DNA from: Desmodus rotundus
Lineage: Eukaryota; Chordata; Mammalia; Chiroptera; Phyllostomidae
Direction of reading: 5' to 3'
NCBI RefSeq assembly: GCF_022682495.2
Contig: NC_071394.1
Coordinates: 32,150,470 to 32,214,469, forward strand
DNA length: 64,000 nt
The translations under genes were made by a program, and so were the position numbers. The first letter of the stretch is position 1, and every line of letters starts with the position of its first letter. The notes below the pieces were generated by a model, which was not told where the DNA came from, did not search any database, and saw only the letters and a list, made by a program, of their open reading frames with translations. This document shows, in pieces, positions 11,930-23,275 of this stretch.

Positions 11930-12035
11930 AGTCCAGAAGTGCTGTGGTTATTTTGCCCCTCTGGGCTTCAGTTTCCCTTACTTGTAAAATGTGGTTACTG
12001 CACCAGGTGGTCTCCAAGGTTGTTGTGCTGAATGG
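11930..12035 (+). mobile_element. MIR SINE fragment
   Basis: The core ctgggcttcagtttcccttacttgtaaaatgtgg region matches the conserved central MIR block (cttcagtttccc, then gtaaaatg). Short and diverged. Confidence 0.5.
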
Positions 12036-12337
12036 AAGTTTCATGCCCACTCATTCTGCTGGGCAAGGCTGTGTTAGGGGGGCCATATTGACTTGTTTCA
12101 GGTCCTCCACTGTTCCCTTCATGTCTGAATCCCAGAGAAGAAGTATGTGTACCACTGACCACGCTTACTCTGATGTCAAGGTTACCATTCTGGACACTCC
12201 ACACGAGGGAAACGTTAGGGATAATAACACAAAAGATACCAAAAATATATTTTGATACATTGGATGTACAGATTCTGTAGTCCTGAGGTACCCTAGGAAG
12301 AGGGATGAAGTACAGATGGATAGAGATTAGACCAACT

Positions 12338-12375
12338 GGAGAGAGAGAAGGGGAGGGAGAGAGAGAGAGAGAGAA
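12338..12375. repeat. (GA)n purine tract
   Basis: A run of gagagaga with a few interruptions on the + strand (C/T on the minus strand). Confidence 0.9.
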
Positions 12376-12592
12376 AGTAATGGCTGTTACCATAGAAATA
12401 AACAGCAGAAACCCCAGGCTCTGTTCCCGGCTGGGCAGATCTACACTAACACTCAGACCTACCAGCCCTCTCAAAAGTTCAGTCTGCCACATCTCATCTC
12501 TCTTTTGTCTATGTCTAACTTGGTGGGAAAGATATACGCAGTTCAGATCCTTGTGATTTTTTTCTTGGTTATTCTTGTTCATTGTCCCAAAC

Positions 12593-12720
12593 AATTTTCA
12601 TGACTATTAGCTGGCTAAGGCTGCAGTGGCTAGGGACACAGCTGAGAGAGCCACTCACATGGGAGGAAAAGCACCTCTGATTTAGGGGAAGGGGATGTGT
12701 AGGGCCGCTAACTTGATTAT
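12593..12720. repeat. Unclassified repeat, copy A
   Basis: Aligns by eye with 13668-13790. Shared blocks in the same order: agctggct/ggctggct, gacacagctgagagag/aacacaactgagagaa, tgggaggaaaagcacct/ggggggaagcacct, gggggaatgg-type G-rich part, then gctaacttga/agtagcttga. I do not recognise the family. Two copies of one ancient repeat or a local duplication are both possible. Confidence 0.5.
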
Positions 12721-12734
12721 ATTTGCTGACGGCC

Positions 12735-13190
12735 TGCAATACATGAAGCACTGAGCCCCAGCCTGGTGCCCAGTGGTGAACAGGGTCAGTGGGGTCTCTG
12801 TACTCATGGAGCTTCCACCCCCAGATCAGGCTTTCTCTTGGGGACCTGAGCAAATATTCTGTGTAATGTTAAATAAATCTTTCTGATTTATCACAGATAA
12901 TTTTAAAAAGTGATACAGATTTTATTCATTCAACAGATAAGTATCTGTTGAAATGTACCATGCACTAGTGAACTTTCTAAGTGTTGAGGATAAAATGTAG
13001 ACCAACACAGACTCTGTTCCTGCTTCCTTGGAGTTCATGCTTTAGTGTGGAAAACAGAGTTCGAACAAATAATCACGTGGTGTAAGTGTTGTGAAGAGCT
13101 ATACATACGGAAGGAGGCACATGGTGTTGAACGGGAAGGTCAAGAAGCAGTTTCTGAAGAGGTCACGTTCAAGAAGATTAGTGCTCATTC
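12735..13190 (-). mobile_element. L2 LINE fragments, antisense
   Basis: Antisense L2 3' end text: aatacatgaagcactgagcccc...ggtgaacagggtc...ctcatggagcttcc (12735-12830), then a second stretch, cattcaacagataagtatctg...ttggagttcatgctttag and downstream (12930-13190), which matches the reversed L2 tail followed by ORF2 end. The arrangement suggests two adjacent fragments. Confidence 0.55.
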
Positions 13191-13667
13191 TCAATTATTT
13201 GAGTTGGAAAGATTTAATGCAGAGTCAAATTTTAATCTCTCATTTGACTTTCTACCCTTACCTACCATGGATATAGCTGTCTCCCTCTGTAATTAGTTGA
13301 TGCTTGCTAGGGAGCTACACACTCATCTAAATGTTAATATAAGCAAAACATTATTAGGAAAGTAACTTTGATGCAAATAAATAAGTAAAGGGTTCTGAAA
13401 CCAAATACTAATTATTTTAAAATTATCTGCTGTGTTCGATTATCTGTGGCCCTTCTTATGAATATGGATAATTGAGAACTGACTGTAAAGTACTACTTCG
13501 AGCAGCTAATTGATCTCCACAGATCAATTTAAGTTTTATTATTTGTGCTTAAGTCTGAAAGGACAGTTAATATTTTGCCAATTACTTTGCTGTGTATCAA
13601 ATTAACCATATCCTATGATGTTCTATGAAAGGATTTTTTGAATTGTAACTTGAAATGCTAATGAGTC
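13191..13667. other. Unassigned AT-rich sequence
   Basis: No family or gene recognised. Confidence 0.4.
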
Positions 13668-13790
13668 ACTTTTGTGAATGTTGGCTGGCTGCTGCCGCTG
13701 CTAAGAACACAACTGAGAGAACCTCCCAAGTGGGGGGAAGCACCTATGATACAGGGGAGTGGGGGCAATAGGACTAGTAGCTTGAATAAG
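13668..13790. repeat. Unclassified repeat, copy B
   Basis: The partner of 12593-12720, in the same orientation and about 1 kb away. See that entry for the shared blocks. Confidence 0.5.
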
Positions 13791-14670
13791 ACCTGATGCT
13801 TTGGGCTAGCATTACCTTTCAAACAGCAGAAACAGGCCTCACCTAATTCAGTTGTGGACAATAGAGAGAGGCCAAACCTTGGAAACCCAGTAACCAGAAA
13901 CTGAGCATTAGGAATTCAAACCACTTGGGTTACCTTCATTTTATGTTAAAACATAGGTTCAGAAAACATGTTTATCACAATTCACTGAAAAGAGTGAAAA
14001 TATAGTTAGAACAGAGGTGACCTCAATGAGTCACCAAGTTTTTTGAAGATGTAAGTTTCTATGGCCTGGAAACTACACCATGAATTTCAAAGCAAATTTT
14101 AATCTTGTCCATACCTGGGCCCCTACGTGTCATGGAAGCACGTTGTAAAGGCTTTGTGGAGCGTGGTGCCATCTGCCTCACCTCTCAGGTCTATTTCAAG
14201 ACAGAATCAGCAGGATAATGACCAGTGTTACATCTGCAGGAGATATAAACTCAAGCTGAAGCCAAAGTTTAAAATTTTTCTTGGTTCTCAGAAGTTCTCT
14301 GATTTGGAAATAATTTTAACCTTTTTTTTGTGACTTTATAAAAGCTGTGGATTTTGTCCAGAAAGGGGTACATGTATCTATGTACATGAAATGTTGCCTT
14401 GGGGAGGGTAGTAGGGGGAGTTATGGACCTCAGATTAAGAACTCTTGGCCAAAAGGTAACATAGAGACCAACCACTCTTATTTGAGCAGTAATATTCTCC
14501 TATTGAGTCTTATTTGGTATAGACATAGGGTCTCAAATCATTTGTGGAGAGCTCATGTTCCACCCTATAAACTTTGATATTTATAATTTCTAGCCACTTT
14601 TAAGTAATAGAAGTTTCCATAATCCCTTTTAACTCCAAACACATATTAAATAGATTCATCAAGTCTGGTT
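13791..14670. other. Unassigned sequence
   Basis: No gene or family recognised. Confidence 0.4.
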
Positions 14671-14736
14671 TAATAATAATAATAATAATAATAACAACAA
14701 CAACAACACAACAATAATAATAATAATAATAATAAA
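14671..14736. repeat. Compound (TAA)n(CAA)n(TAA)n microsatellite
   Basis: Two TAA blocks flank a CAA block with one CACAA interruption. Strand-asymmetric A-rich tract. Confidence 0.95.
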
Positions 14737-15555
14737 ATTACCTCTGACCTTGATTTAATGTTAATCTTTTTTTCCTCAAAATGTAGAACTGGAGCTTGGA
14801 TCTATTTCAGACTGGCGGCCTGAAGTTTATGGCAAGGCAAGACTTTGACTGGCTCCCTTTCTCTTTCCTGTGCCTATTCATTTATTCTCCCTGATCTTGC
14901 CAGCTGTGATTTCTGAGCCCTCGAGGGTTGAAGCAAAGTGAGAAAAAAAAAAAAGGATAAGATAGTGCCTGATTGACAGGTACTATTGTGAACTGGCTTT
15001 AAGTTCATGGTACTATTGCTTTTTTACTTTCTTACAGGATTTAGCAGACTCCCCAAGATTAAATCCAGGTAATTTTTGGGCAGCAGATGCTGCTACTAAA
15101 GGTTTGGTGAATTGTTACCCACTATGGTTGAGGATCAATGAATTCCATGAAGAAAAAGAATCTGTATTGATGTCTCTGGTTTTCTTTGGTACCATCGAGC
15201 CTCAATAATTCTGAACATTTATTAATGTTGCATTGTTCTCTTGAGAGAATGGGCATATTCATGTTGACTTTTCTCATCAACAGTTTTCAAGTCCCCAGTC
15301 AACCTTAATCTGATATTCATTTATTCATTCTCTGCATCTATCTTAACCTGATATCCTCTCTCCCTTTCTCTCTCTCTCTCCCCCTCTCTCCACGTATATG
15401 ATGTGTAGTTACTATATATAATAGTAATAGCTAACTCCTTGACATAGTCCTGGCCATACTCTGCCTACTTAAGGGAGTTGAGCAATTCTGCAAACAAAGG
15501 AAGTCAGTACTTGTCACTTTTAACATTTGTAGATGGATAGGGAAGAACACAATGA
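14737..15555. other. Unassigned sequence with a (TC)n tract
   Basis: Contains a pyrimidine tract at about 15356-15392. No gene seen. Confidence 0.4.
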
Positions 15556-15790
15556 GTGGGAGGACTGTCGGCTTTGGAGACGACAGGAACTATGTCCAAA
15601 CCTACATTTGTCCTTTACCAATTGTGGGAACTTGATGACTCATTTATTATTTCAGCAGTTAGTTTGCTAATTAGAAAAATTAGCATGATAATAACCACTT
15701 TGTGGCCATATTGCATAATCAGAGATAATGTTTATAAGGTGTCCAACACTTAGTAGGCGGTCAATGAATGGTAGTCATTAAGATTAGTTT
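15556..15790 (+). mobile_element. MIR SINE, sense
   Basis: MIR order is visible: ggctttggagacga, a tRNA-related head, tttaccaattgtgggaacttg, the core with tagaaaaattagcatgataataacc, then a 3' part (taaggtgtccaacacttagtaggcggtcaatgaatgg). Confidence 0.6.
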
Positions 15791-16734
15791 GAAAACACTT
15801 CCCAAGTCCCTTTCATGCAGAAGTTTATAAGCACTGCACATTCTCATCCATTCTTAGTCTGTATGAAACATTAAATGTGGCTTCCAACACATTTACTGCT
15901 TTGGGAAGAAAAATAATATTCAAGTTGAAGTTATTTTTCTCTTCCACATGTGGTTTCTCATAGTTCTACATGTGTGGCTTGGTTCTTGGATTCCACTCAG
16001 TTATTATGCAACATCCTGATGTTCCAAAGATGCTGTGTTGAAGAAAGAGGCACATTAAAACAGACATAAGTAACAGAATCAAACCCTGTTTGGTGGTGGC
16101 AAGAGATGAACTCGACCAGATGTTCCCTAACCTCCCACAGGCTGTTCTCCCAGCTGAGTTCTCCATCATGGTTAGGTCAGAGCCCAGGTTAATGAGCTTC
16201 TGGCAAGGTGGAGTGCTTATGGAGAAAATTTCAACGTGAGCTTTTGCGAGAGGATCAGGGAATACCTTTAGAGATTGTCAGTGCCATGACTTATTAGAAA
16301 GTTTCTACTTCTGAACCCTTTCTCCTGTGAAGCTCCCCTCTGCTGCTGACTGTTTCCCATCTGCCTTGCCACAATCTCCGATTATGCCCGTGCACTGAGC
16401 CCTTGTTCTTGACATACTTTGCTCTTGGTATTTGTTGGAAGCTTCTTTTATCTACCCTCCTGGATGGATCTGAAATTCCACGTGGCCAAGCATATTCCCC
16501 ATTGATGGCAGAACTCAGAGTATGAGATTGCAGGACTCAGAGAGCTTGCAAATGAAGTCGTTTCAGCTTTCTTTCCCTCAGGGGTCTTGACCATGGTCTT
16601 GTAACAAGTAGATTGCACTTCTTAGTTGTGCCTTTCAATGCTGATGAAATATTCTGGTATTTCTGCCTTGCCATGCACTTCTTTTTCTTTAGTTTAAAAA
16701 AATTGTTTTCCATGTATTTCTTTACTCTTTGTCT
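15791..16734. other. Unassigned sequence
   Basis: No gene or family recognised with confidence. Confidence 0.4.
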
Positions 16735-16765
16735 GGAGAGAGGAGAGAGGAGAGACAGAGGGCGG

Positions 16766-16802
<37 letters not shown>
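16735..16802. repeat. (GA)n microsatellite
   Basis: An imperfect gagagg head followed by more than 15 uninterrupted GA units. Polypurine on the + strand, so triplex-capable. Confidence 0.95.
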
Positions 16803-16806
<4 letters not shown>

Positions 16807-17249
16807 CAAGTTACCTGTTTTTAAATGGAAAATAAATAAAGTATTCCAAATAGTTTATAGAATGAAAAAAAGCTTGGATTGGGAAGTAGGACTCGCTTTC
16901 CACAAAATTCTGATATATCTTTTAGAAATGCTGGCTTTTTTGGTGTAGGACTCCCCAGGCTCTGTTCTGGCAGCTGGCAAGTTTGCAGTGAATCTTCCCT
17001 GTAATTAATCAATTGGGGTTCCCATGGAAGAGGTCTTACTTACTGTGTCAAAATTTTGACAAAAGCATATGCATGCAAAGGAATCAAACATGTACATAAA
17101 ATACAATTTTTATTTGACTGTATTCAAATAATAATCAGAATACCATATATAAGACATGTGTAATTGCCTTTGAATCGACAATGAATGTGTCATTTTTTTT
17201 AAAGGAATGCTTTAAAAAATGCATTCCTTTTTAAAAGTTCCTAGTTTTT
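16803..17249. other. Unassigned AT-rich sequence with a short hairpin
   Basis: Contains the perfect inverted repeat aaaggaatgc / gcattccttt at 17201-17230, with a 10-base A/T loop. It adjoins the CpG-enriched patch. Confidence 0.5.
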
Positions 17250-17760
17250 CTAATTCTCGGCCCGCAGTGTCAATCAGTGCGAACATCAGCGCCCCTCTAG
17301 GGCATCTTGCTGCTGTCGGGAGTCCGGGGGCGCGGGGGGAGGTGGGGGGGTGGAGAAAAGGCGTAGATTTCTGTCGGGATGTTTAGGGTGCAGCCCGGTT
17401 GGGTGTTCTTTCTGTCTTTTTCTTCTGGTTCATGTACTGTTTTCCCCTCCTTGGAAATGACACTGCTGACCGTGCTCTTTCTCAGCAGTCTACATGCTAC
17501 GGAATACGCTGAAGTTGTTGGAGGCTTTCATGATAAAGGTGACCATCCTCCTGCACCTGCACTTGGGTGCAGGGCGGCTGCAGCAGCAGCAGCATGAGCA
17601 GTGGCCGAGGCAGCCAGCGAGCAGGTCCTCACTCTGTGCTCCGGCTCCTTCGCCTCACGACTAGCTCTGGACGCTCACACCGCTCAGCAGTGGGCTGGGG
17701 CGTTCACTTCCTACGTGGCAGCGTGGAGTGAGGGGCTTGGGAAGAAGGTCTGGAGACGGA
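17250..17760. promoter_or_regulatory. CpG-enriched patch, candidate promoter or enhancer
   Basis: About 27 CpG dinucleotides can be counted in roughly 510 bases, against a CpG-poor surrounding. It contains a G-rich tract (17326-17353) with several runs of three or more G, and a CAG/CTG stretch at 17579-17594. An open frame starting near 17379 (72 codons, with an internal hydrophobic stretch LLTVLFLSSL after a second Met) runs into a possible splice donor, gataaag|gtgacc, around 17538-17545. I recognise no protein. This could be a first exon with promoter, an enhancer, or a GC-rich single-copy patch. No TATA box or RNA evidence. Confidence 0.35.
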
Positions 17761-20700
17761 GTCTTTCCTTACCACTGTGACGTTGCCTTTTAATATACTG
17801 GCTCCTGGGAGTACATGACGGCTTCTTAAATGAAGAGGAATGGGGCTATCTGACCAAGCAAGATGAGAAAACAGACCACTTAGCTCTCTAGCTAGGTAAG
17901 GACAGACAGTGAATCTAAAAGAGATGGTAAGAAGTGACTTTCGTGTGTAGCACTAACTTCTATTTTCTGTGGAATGTTCCTAGAAACATCACCAAAAATG
18001 TGTTCAAAACAGGGAATGAAATTGCTGCGTGAAGCAGAGGCAGGCCATTCAATGTAACAAGCACTCTACTGAGTGCTGTCTCATACCAGACATGGCAGGG
18101 GAAAGACCAGTGCTTGCTCCTAAAGAAAAAACTATCCACAGAAAATGCACAAGAGACAAGCACTTATTTTCTATTGTTATGGCAAGTACATTCCCTAAGA
18201 ATGAAGAGGAAGGTTCACAGCTGAGTAACATGGATTGGATGCCAGATCTGGAAGGAAAAGTAGGACTTAACAGAAGTGCAGAGAAGGATCACAAAACAGG
18301 CATAGATTTAAAACATTTGCAGCCCCTGTTGGATGTTGGAACCAATGCTAATTCATGAGTGTCTCTCATCAAAGTAGAATGGGAAGGGGCCAGAGCTAGG
18401 AACAGCTTGGGGGAGGTGTTACTATATAATACATTCCATTCATGTGGGGGCAGCTCTGACTATGGAATGAATATGTAATGAGAAAGGGAGAGGAGAGAGA
18501 ATGGGACAGATGAGAGAAGGGTAGGGATGGGGGACTAATTACTCTAAAAAGGAGAAGTAAGTCTTGAGATTTTGCATTGTTTTCAGAAGGCTTGAGAAAA
18601 TATTATGCCAGTGTTTAACAGGTGTAATTTCACCTACTTAATAGTTGGAAAGACTCCTGGAAAAGGAGTACCTGTGCTCCTTGACCTATATATTGCTTTG
18701 TTTTGGAAATTAAAAAAGTTAATTGAGTGCTTCATCGTTTTGTTGCAGTAAAGAATACCCTTCCTATTAAAAAAATGCTAGTGAATAGGCTGTATGGCGT
18801 AAAGCTATTGTTGTTCTGTTAAGGAAATTTACATTTTTAGATATCTGTTAAAGTAACAGGTACCTGAATCATTTGTGGCAGATGGGAAGGCTTCCTCTCA
18901 GCCCCCTATTTGCCATGCTTTTCTTTTCCCTCTCATTCTCCTGCATCTAGGGAATGGTCCATTTTAACAGAGGCTCTTTCTGTCCTCTCTCACGCCTTTC
19001 TACTCCTCTCCGTGCCCAGGGCAATTATGCATACTGAAATCCCCTGCTTTTCACCTGGACATTGGCATATCCTCATTCATTCCAAACCCTATCATTAGGG
19101 CATAGAAGTAGGAGTGGGGGCTGCAGCTATGGATGAGACACTGTCCCTATGTTTAAGTTTTCCTTAGTACAGTTACGGAGCAGGACAAGCAAGTTGACAA
19201 TATAAGTAGTATTCAAAAGCAAAGAAACACAAGCATTCAGTGCACATAGATGGTGACCAAGCCAGGACGAGGTTCAGGGGTGACTTTCTGGAGAATATAG
19301 GGATGCTGAGCTAGCTGGTCAGAGAAAGCAGAGTGGGAAGGGAGTGACCTATGCAATGGCATGGAGGCATGGCATGTGAGTGAGCGTGGAATATTTAGGG
19401 AACTGGCAGGAGTTCCGAAAAACATGTCCCCTGGAAAGGGGGATCACGGTCAGGCAGTAGGTCACAAGAGGACAGGATCAGGCTGTGATAGGTCTGTGTT
19501 TCACTCATTTGTCATTCAGTCATTCATCTGCTCATGGTTTTGAGTGTTTGTCATGCACAAAGTGGGAGGTGACACACCGTATGTTCAAGGAAGCCGAAAT
19601 GATTTCAAATGATTTCAAAAATGTTGATGAAAGAGATCCCAGGTGAGGTGTAGTTGGAGCTGCATGCAGAGAGGAAACAGGACTGATGTCTGACTCACAG
19701 TGTTGTCTTTATGTCTCTGCCGTTCCCCAGACCCCAGCTGTGTAACACAGCTTCTGCATCTATATATCTGGTTAACTTTGCTCTTCCCTTGACTAAAAAT
19801 GTAAGTGTGGGAAGGATGATGGGGCATTTAGCAGTCAGGATATGAGTCAGGGCCTAAGTAGAGGCAAGCTAGATGGTTGAGCAATTTTCTTAAACAGTAT
19901 ATGAAAGAAGAATCTTGAAAAGAAATAGGATTTGACTTGACTTTCTAGGCAGAAATTATAAAAATGCCTGGCCCTGTGCACTGAGCACAGCATTAGTGCA
20001 TTAGGAGTCATAATCTAGTTGAGTTTCTACAAAGTAACTCAAACCAAGAAATGAAAAATGAGGGTGTTCAATTTTTGCAGAATCAATTTTTGGAAAAGAA
20101 AAGTAGTGAATAATGAGTGCAATAGAATGGAATAATTGAATAATACAATGGGGAGGAATTAGGAGCCAAATGAGGACAAGGGAGCATTCAAAGATAAACT
20201 GATTCTTGGCAAAGGGTTATAAACTACCATTTTTAGCAATAAAGGTACTTTTGGGCCAGCGAAAAGAATAAGAAAAATAAAAAGTAATTAAATATGGAAA
20301 AAGGGAGAAATGTGAAATATTAAACACTTGGCCCATGGAATATTGAAAAACACAGCAAAATTAAAATAATATATAAATTTTGACAGTTTCCACTTTTGAA
20401 AAAGCCGTGCCGCCTCAGCCTGGCTCCCACTCTACTGCCACCTCCCTGGTGGCCCTTGGAGGAAGCATGGAGGATCACCTACTTCCCCTTTATCTCTCTC
20501 TTCAGGCAACTTGAAGTTACTCTTTCTCTCTTCATCCACCACTCCAGCCACTCAGCTGGATGAGGTCCTGTTAAATTTCAGGTACTGCTCTGGCTTGGGG
20601 GATTCTGGGGTAAGAGAGAATGCCTCTCTTCAGAGAGGGAGGCCAGGGTTTGAGAGACAAAGTGATGAAATGCATTAATGGAAAATGAACTCTAGAAGGA

Positions 20701-20810
20701 GATGTGACCCTTTTCTTCTGGACCCTGTGTTATGGTGTCAAAAATACCCCTTACTCCTTTGGATCTTTTCTGTCAGAGGATTTCTCTACCTCAGAGGTCC
20801 TGTACTTCCC

Positions 20811-20814
<4 letters not shown>
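17761..20814. other. Unassigned sequence
   Basis: A long stretch without a gene. Weak antisense L2-like text may exist near 18040-18110 and 19200-19480, but it is too diverged to call. The 109-codon frame at 18029-18358 shows no domain I know. Confidence 0.4.

Positions 20815-20846
<32 letters not shown>
20815..20846. repeat. (CAG)n microsatellite
   Basis: Ten to eleven uninterrupted CAG units directly upstream of a MER5A copy. Frames across it encode poly-Ala or poly-Ser but show no other sign of coding. Confidence 0.95.
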
Positions 20847-20847
<1 letters not shown>

Positions 20848-20965
20848 TACCTGCAAACTCATTAGAAATGCACATATTCAAGCCCATTCCAGACCTACTA
20901 AATCAGAAACTGATCCTGAGTGAGGCTCTCCAGCTGATTCTGATGTATGTTCAAGTGGGAGAACT
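20847..20965 (+). mobile_element. MER5A-like hAT MITE
   Basis: attacctgcaaactcattagaaatgcac, then the cagacctactaaatcagaaactgatcc core, then agctgattctgatg...caagtgggagaac. This is the MER5A layout (hAT-Charlie non-autonomous element). The 5' end is replaced by or adjoins the CAG tract. Confidence 0.65.
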
Positions 20966-21019
20966 CCCGCTCTGTCTTTTGGTCCAGATTATCCTGCTCA
21001 TTCACTCCCAGGTCAGAGC

Positions 21020-21205
21020 TAGGCACTTCACACCCATGTTCTCTCTTAATCCTCCAAACAACCTTATGGAATATATTTTTTGTTACTTGCCATTTCCTCA
21101 AAAGACACACTGGGGCTCAACTTGATAAAGGTGCTTGGCCAAGGTCTCCAAGATCAGAAGCGTAAGAGTTGAAATTTGAATCCAGGTCTGGTCAATTCCA
21201 AAGGC
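21020..21205 (-). mobile_element. MIR SINE, antisense
   Basis: Antisense MIR text: tcttaatcctccaaacaac, gccatttcctcaaaagacacac..., ggccaaggtctccaagatcag, then gaaatttgaatccaggtctgg, in the expected reversed order. Confidence 0.6.
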
Positions 21206-21659
21206 CATGTTTTTTTCTTCACACTTTGTTTTCTCTGAGCTGAATCTTTTCTAATTCAGCTGTTTAAGCTTTCACAAAATAGCTGTCTTTCAGATCTACT
21301 GTATCCTATCTCAAAATATGTCTGTATTTGTCTACTCTTTATTGCCTCTTGCTTATGAGAGAGAGAAAGGGGCTTGTTTCCGAGGATAACTGTTCCAAAC
21401 CATGCTCTTTATTGCAGCTCCTCCTCCTCATGTGTCCTATCTTTTCCTCTTCTTAATTTTCTTCTCATTAGCGCTTCTGATGCTGTTTACTCTTTGCCAA
21501 AAAGTTGCTAAGTCCTCTATTTCCTTCTTTCACTCATAACCATCAGACTCCCTTGTTTTCCTTTCTTGTTTCATACCTTATGCTGAGTATTTCATTCACA
21601 AGATTTCCCTTTGGATGAAATTCAAATATGTGTCTTCATTCTTGGCCTCTTTCCCATGC
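21206..21659. other. Unassigned pyrimidine-rich sequence
   Basis: Possibly the upstream continuation of the following L2 fragment, but not convincingly alignable by eye. Confidence 0.3.
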
Positions 21660-22025
21660 TCTAAACCCATGGGTCAAGCTTCTTGTTGGATATCTTATTC
21701 AGCCTCAGCTCAATGTGCCTAAAACAGAGCTGTCTTCTCTCCAAAGCTGCTCCCTATCTGGTTAGAGGTATCATTCTCCATCTAATCTGCCAGGAGAGAA
21801 AAGCCTCATACTCTTCCTCCCATTCTTTCACACTCTGAATCAAATCACTTCCTATGTCTTAAAAATTCTTCCTTAAAAAATTTCTTAGATCTGATCCTCT
21901 TAGATACAACTGGATTACAAGCTGTTTGATGATGGACAGGATCTTATTCTCCTTGTAGCTGTAAATCTAGCTCATAGCTTTGCATGTTATAAGTGCTCAA
22001 AAATATTAAATGAATATATATAGAA
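21660..22025 (+). mobile_element. L2 LINE fragment, sense
   Basis: A block containing gtgcctaaaacagagctgtc, matching the L2 ORF2 C-terminal region, and the L2 3' end ggattacaagctgtttgatg...gacaggatcttattctcc...agtgctcaaaaatatt. An internal deletion joins the two. Confidence 0.6.
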
Positions 22026-22614
22026 AGTATGAGGAATAAAAAGTAATAATTGTTATTCTCTTAGGAAGAGAAGAGAACTAGAAGATACTCTAAAGGTAAG
22101 TTAAAATAATTTATCGACAGCCAAAGTGACTGTTAAAATGCTTGCTGAATTATTAGTCCCAGAGGAGCAAGCGGATAGAAACCTGAAAAACTTATCAAAT
22201 AATGAATCAAAGGATGCTCCCTGTAGCCTCCTGTTAAGAGGCAGAAATATTTCAACATCTCAAGAATCAAGTACTACAATCTTTTATGAGACTAGCAAAT
22301 CATTGTAGGTCTCATAAATTTTCCTGTCCTCATTGTTCCAAAGGCTTAATTTAGGATGAGTCACTCCATAAATCCAGGCAAAGATAACTAATGATTATAA
22401 TAACAATATCATAAATTATATAGTGCATTTTCTTCAAAGGAAAACTGTATCTAATTTATTCTCACATTAGTCCTCATTGGTTGCTAGGGCCAGGGATCAT
22501 TATCTCTATTTTTCAGCTGCCTAGGCCTGAAACTGTGCCTACCCATTCATCCTTGCTACCATACCATGTCCTATGGTTGCATGATGCAGATCCCAGCCCT
22601 TGGGATCTGTGTGT
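22026..22614. other. Unassigned; possible MIR trace at 22380-22530
   Basis: 22490-22520 (atcattatctctatttttcag) resembles antisense MIR core. No gene seen. Confidence 0.3.
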
Positions 22615-23275
22615 TGTGGCTGCAGTGGAAAAATTCACATGGACTACAGAAATCCTGTGGAGAAAAAGGGACAGCATGGTCACTCTCTGAGTGAGAGAGG
22701 GCGAGAGGGCCAGAGAGAGCCTGACCCTTGCCTGGACAAGCTTTTATTGCTTTTCTGGGCACATTACATCCAGGACGGTCCTCATTTACTATGCACAGGT
22801 TCACTGTAGGTGATTACCTTTTACAGACAGCAAAGGACAGAATGCTGCTAATTACTTCAAAGAGAAGGATGTTACAGTTCAAGGGGAGAAGGGGTTGAAC
22901 TGGTTACACTCCCTACTTGAGAGGTTTAGCACAGACTTTAGGAAGTTAAAAATACTGAGTAAACACTTGCTGCCTCAATCCAGGGTGAGGGAGTTTTAGC
23001 AAAAGCAAGTCTCATAGCAGCCTAGGTACAATGCAGGCCTGATTCCCCACGGGAAAACCTATCCATGGGCATGGATCCTGTGTGCCAGACCTCGCACCAC
23101 ACTGGCTTTTCTGAGTGGGGGCTGGGCTACATTTCCCACGCATGGAACAGTTCTCTATAGCTACATCTTCATGTTTAACTAGGTTTACGTCCAAGTGGAT
23201 TTCTACTCCCTTCTCATCTTCTTCAGTTTCTAAGTGATGGCTTAGTTTTTTTTTCTTTTTACTTGTCGTGCCACA
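22615..23275 (-). mobile_element. Solo LTR of an endogenous retrovirus, antisense
   Basis: On the minus strand the element starts TGTGGCACG and ends GCAGCCACA, so its termini are 6-bp inverted TGTGGC/GCCACA ends of the TG...CA type. The minus strand carries gcaataaaagctt with an AATAAA signal (22743-22748 on +), followed within about 130 bp by the 3' end. This is the polyadenylation layout of an LTR. Length about 661 bp. No ERV internal sequence adjoins either end, so it is a solo LTR. I found no matching target duplication (left flank gtgtgt, right flank ttccca). The class is uncertain; a class II (beta-like) origin is a guess from the style of its sequence. Confidence 0.6.

Noticed and set aside
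11995..12594. 199-codon open frame on the minus strand
   Set aside because: It overlaps a MIR fragment and reads the (GA)n tract as an SLSLSPSPSLSP-like low-complexity segment, so it is a chance frame over repeats. No recognisable domain.
16735..16802. Possible coding Arg/Glu-rich segment from (GA)n
   Set aside because: A simple microsatellite read in different frames.
20685..21125. 146-codon frame with poly-Ala from the CAG tract
   Set aside because: It runs through a microsatellite, MER5A and part of a MIR, so it is not coding.
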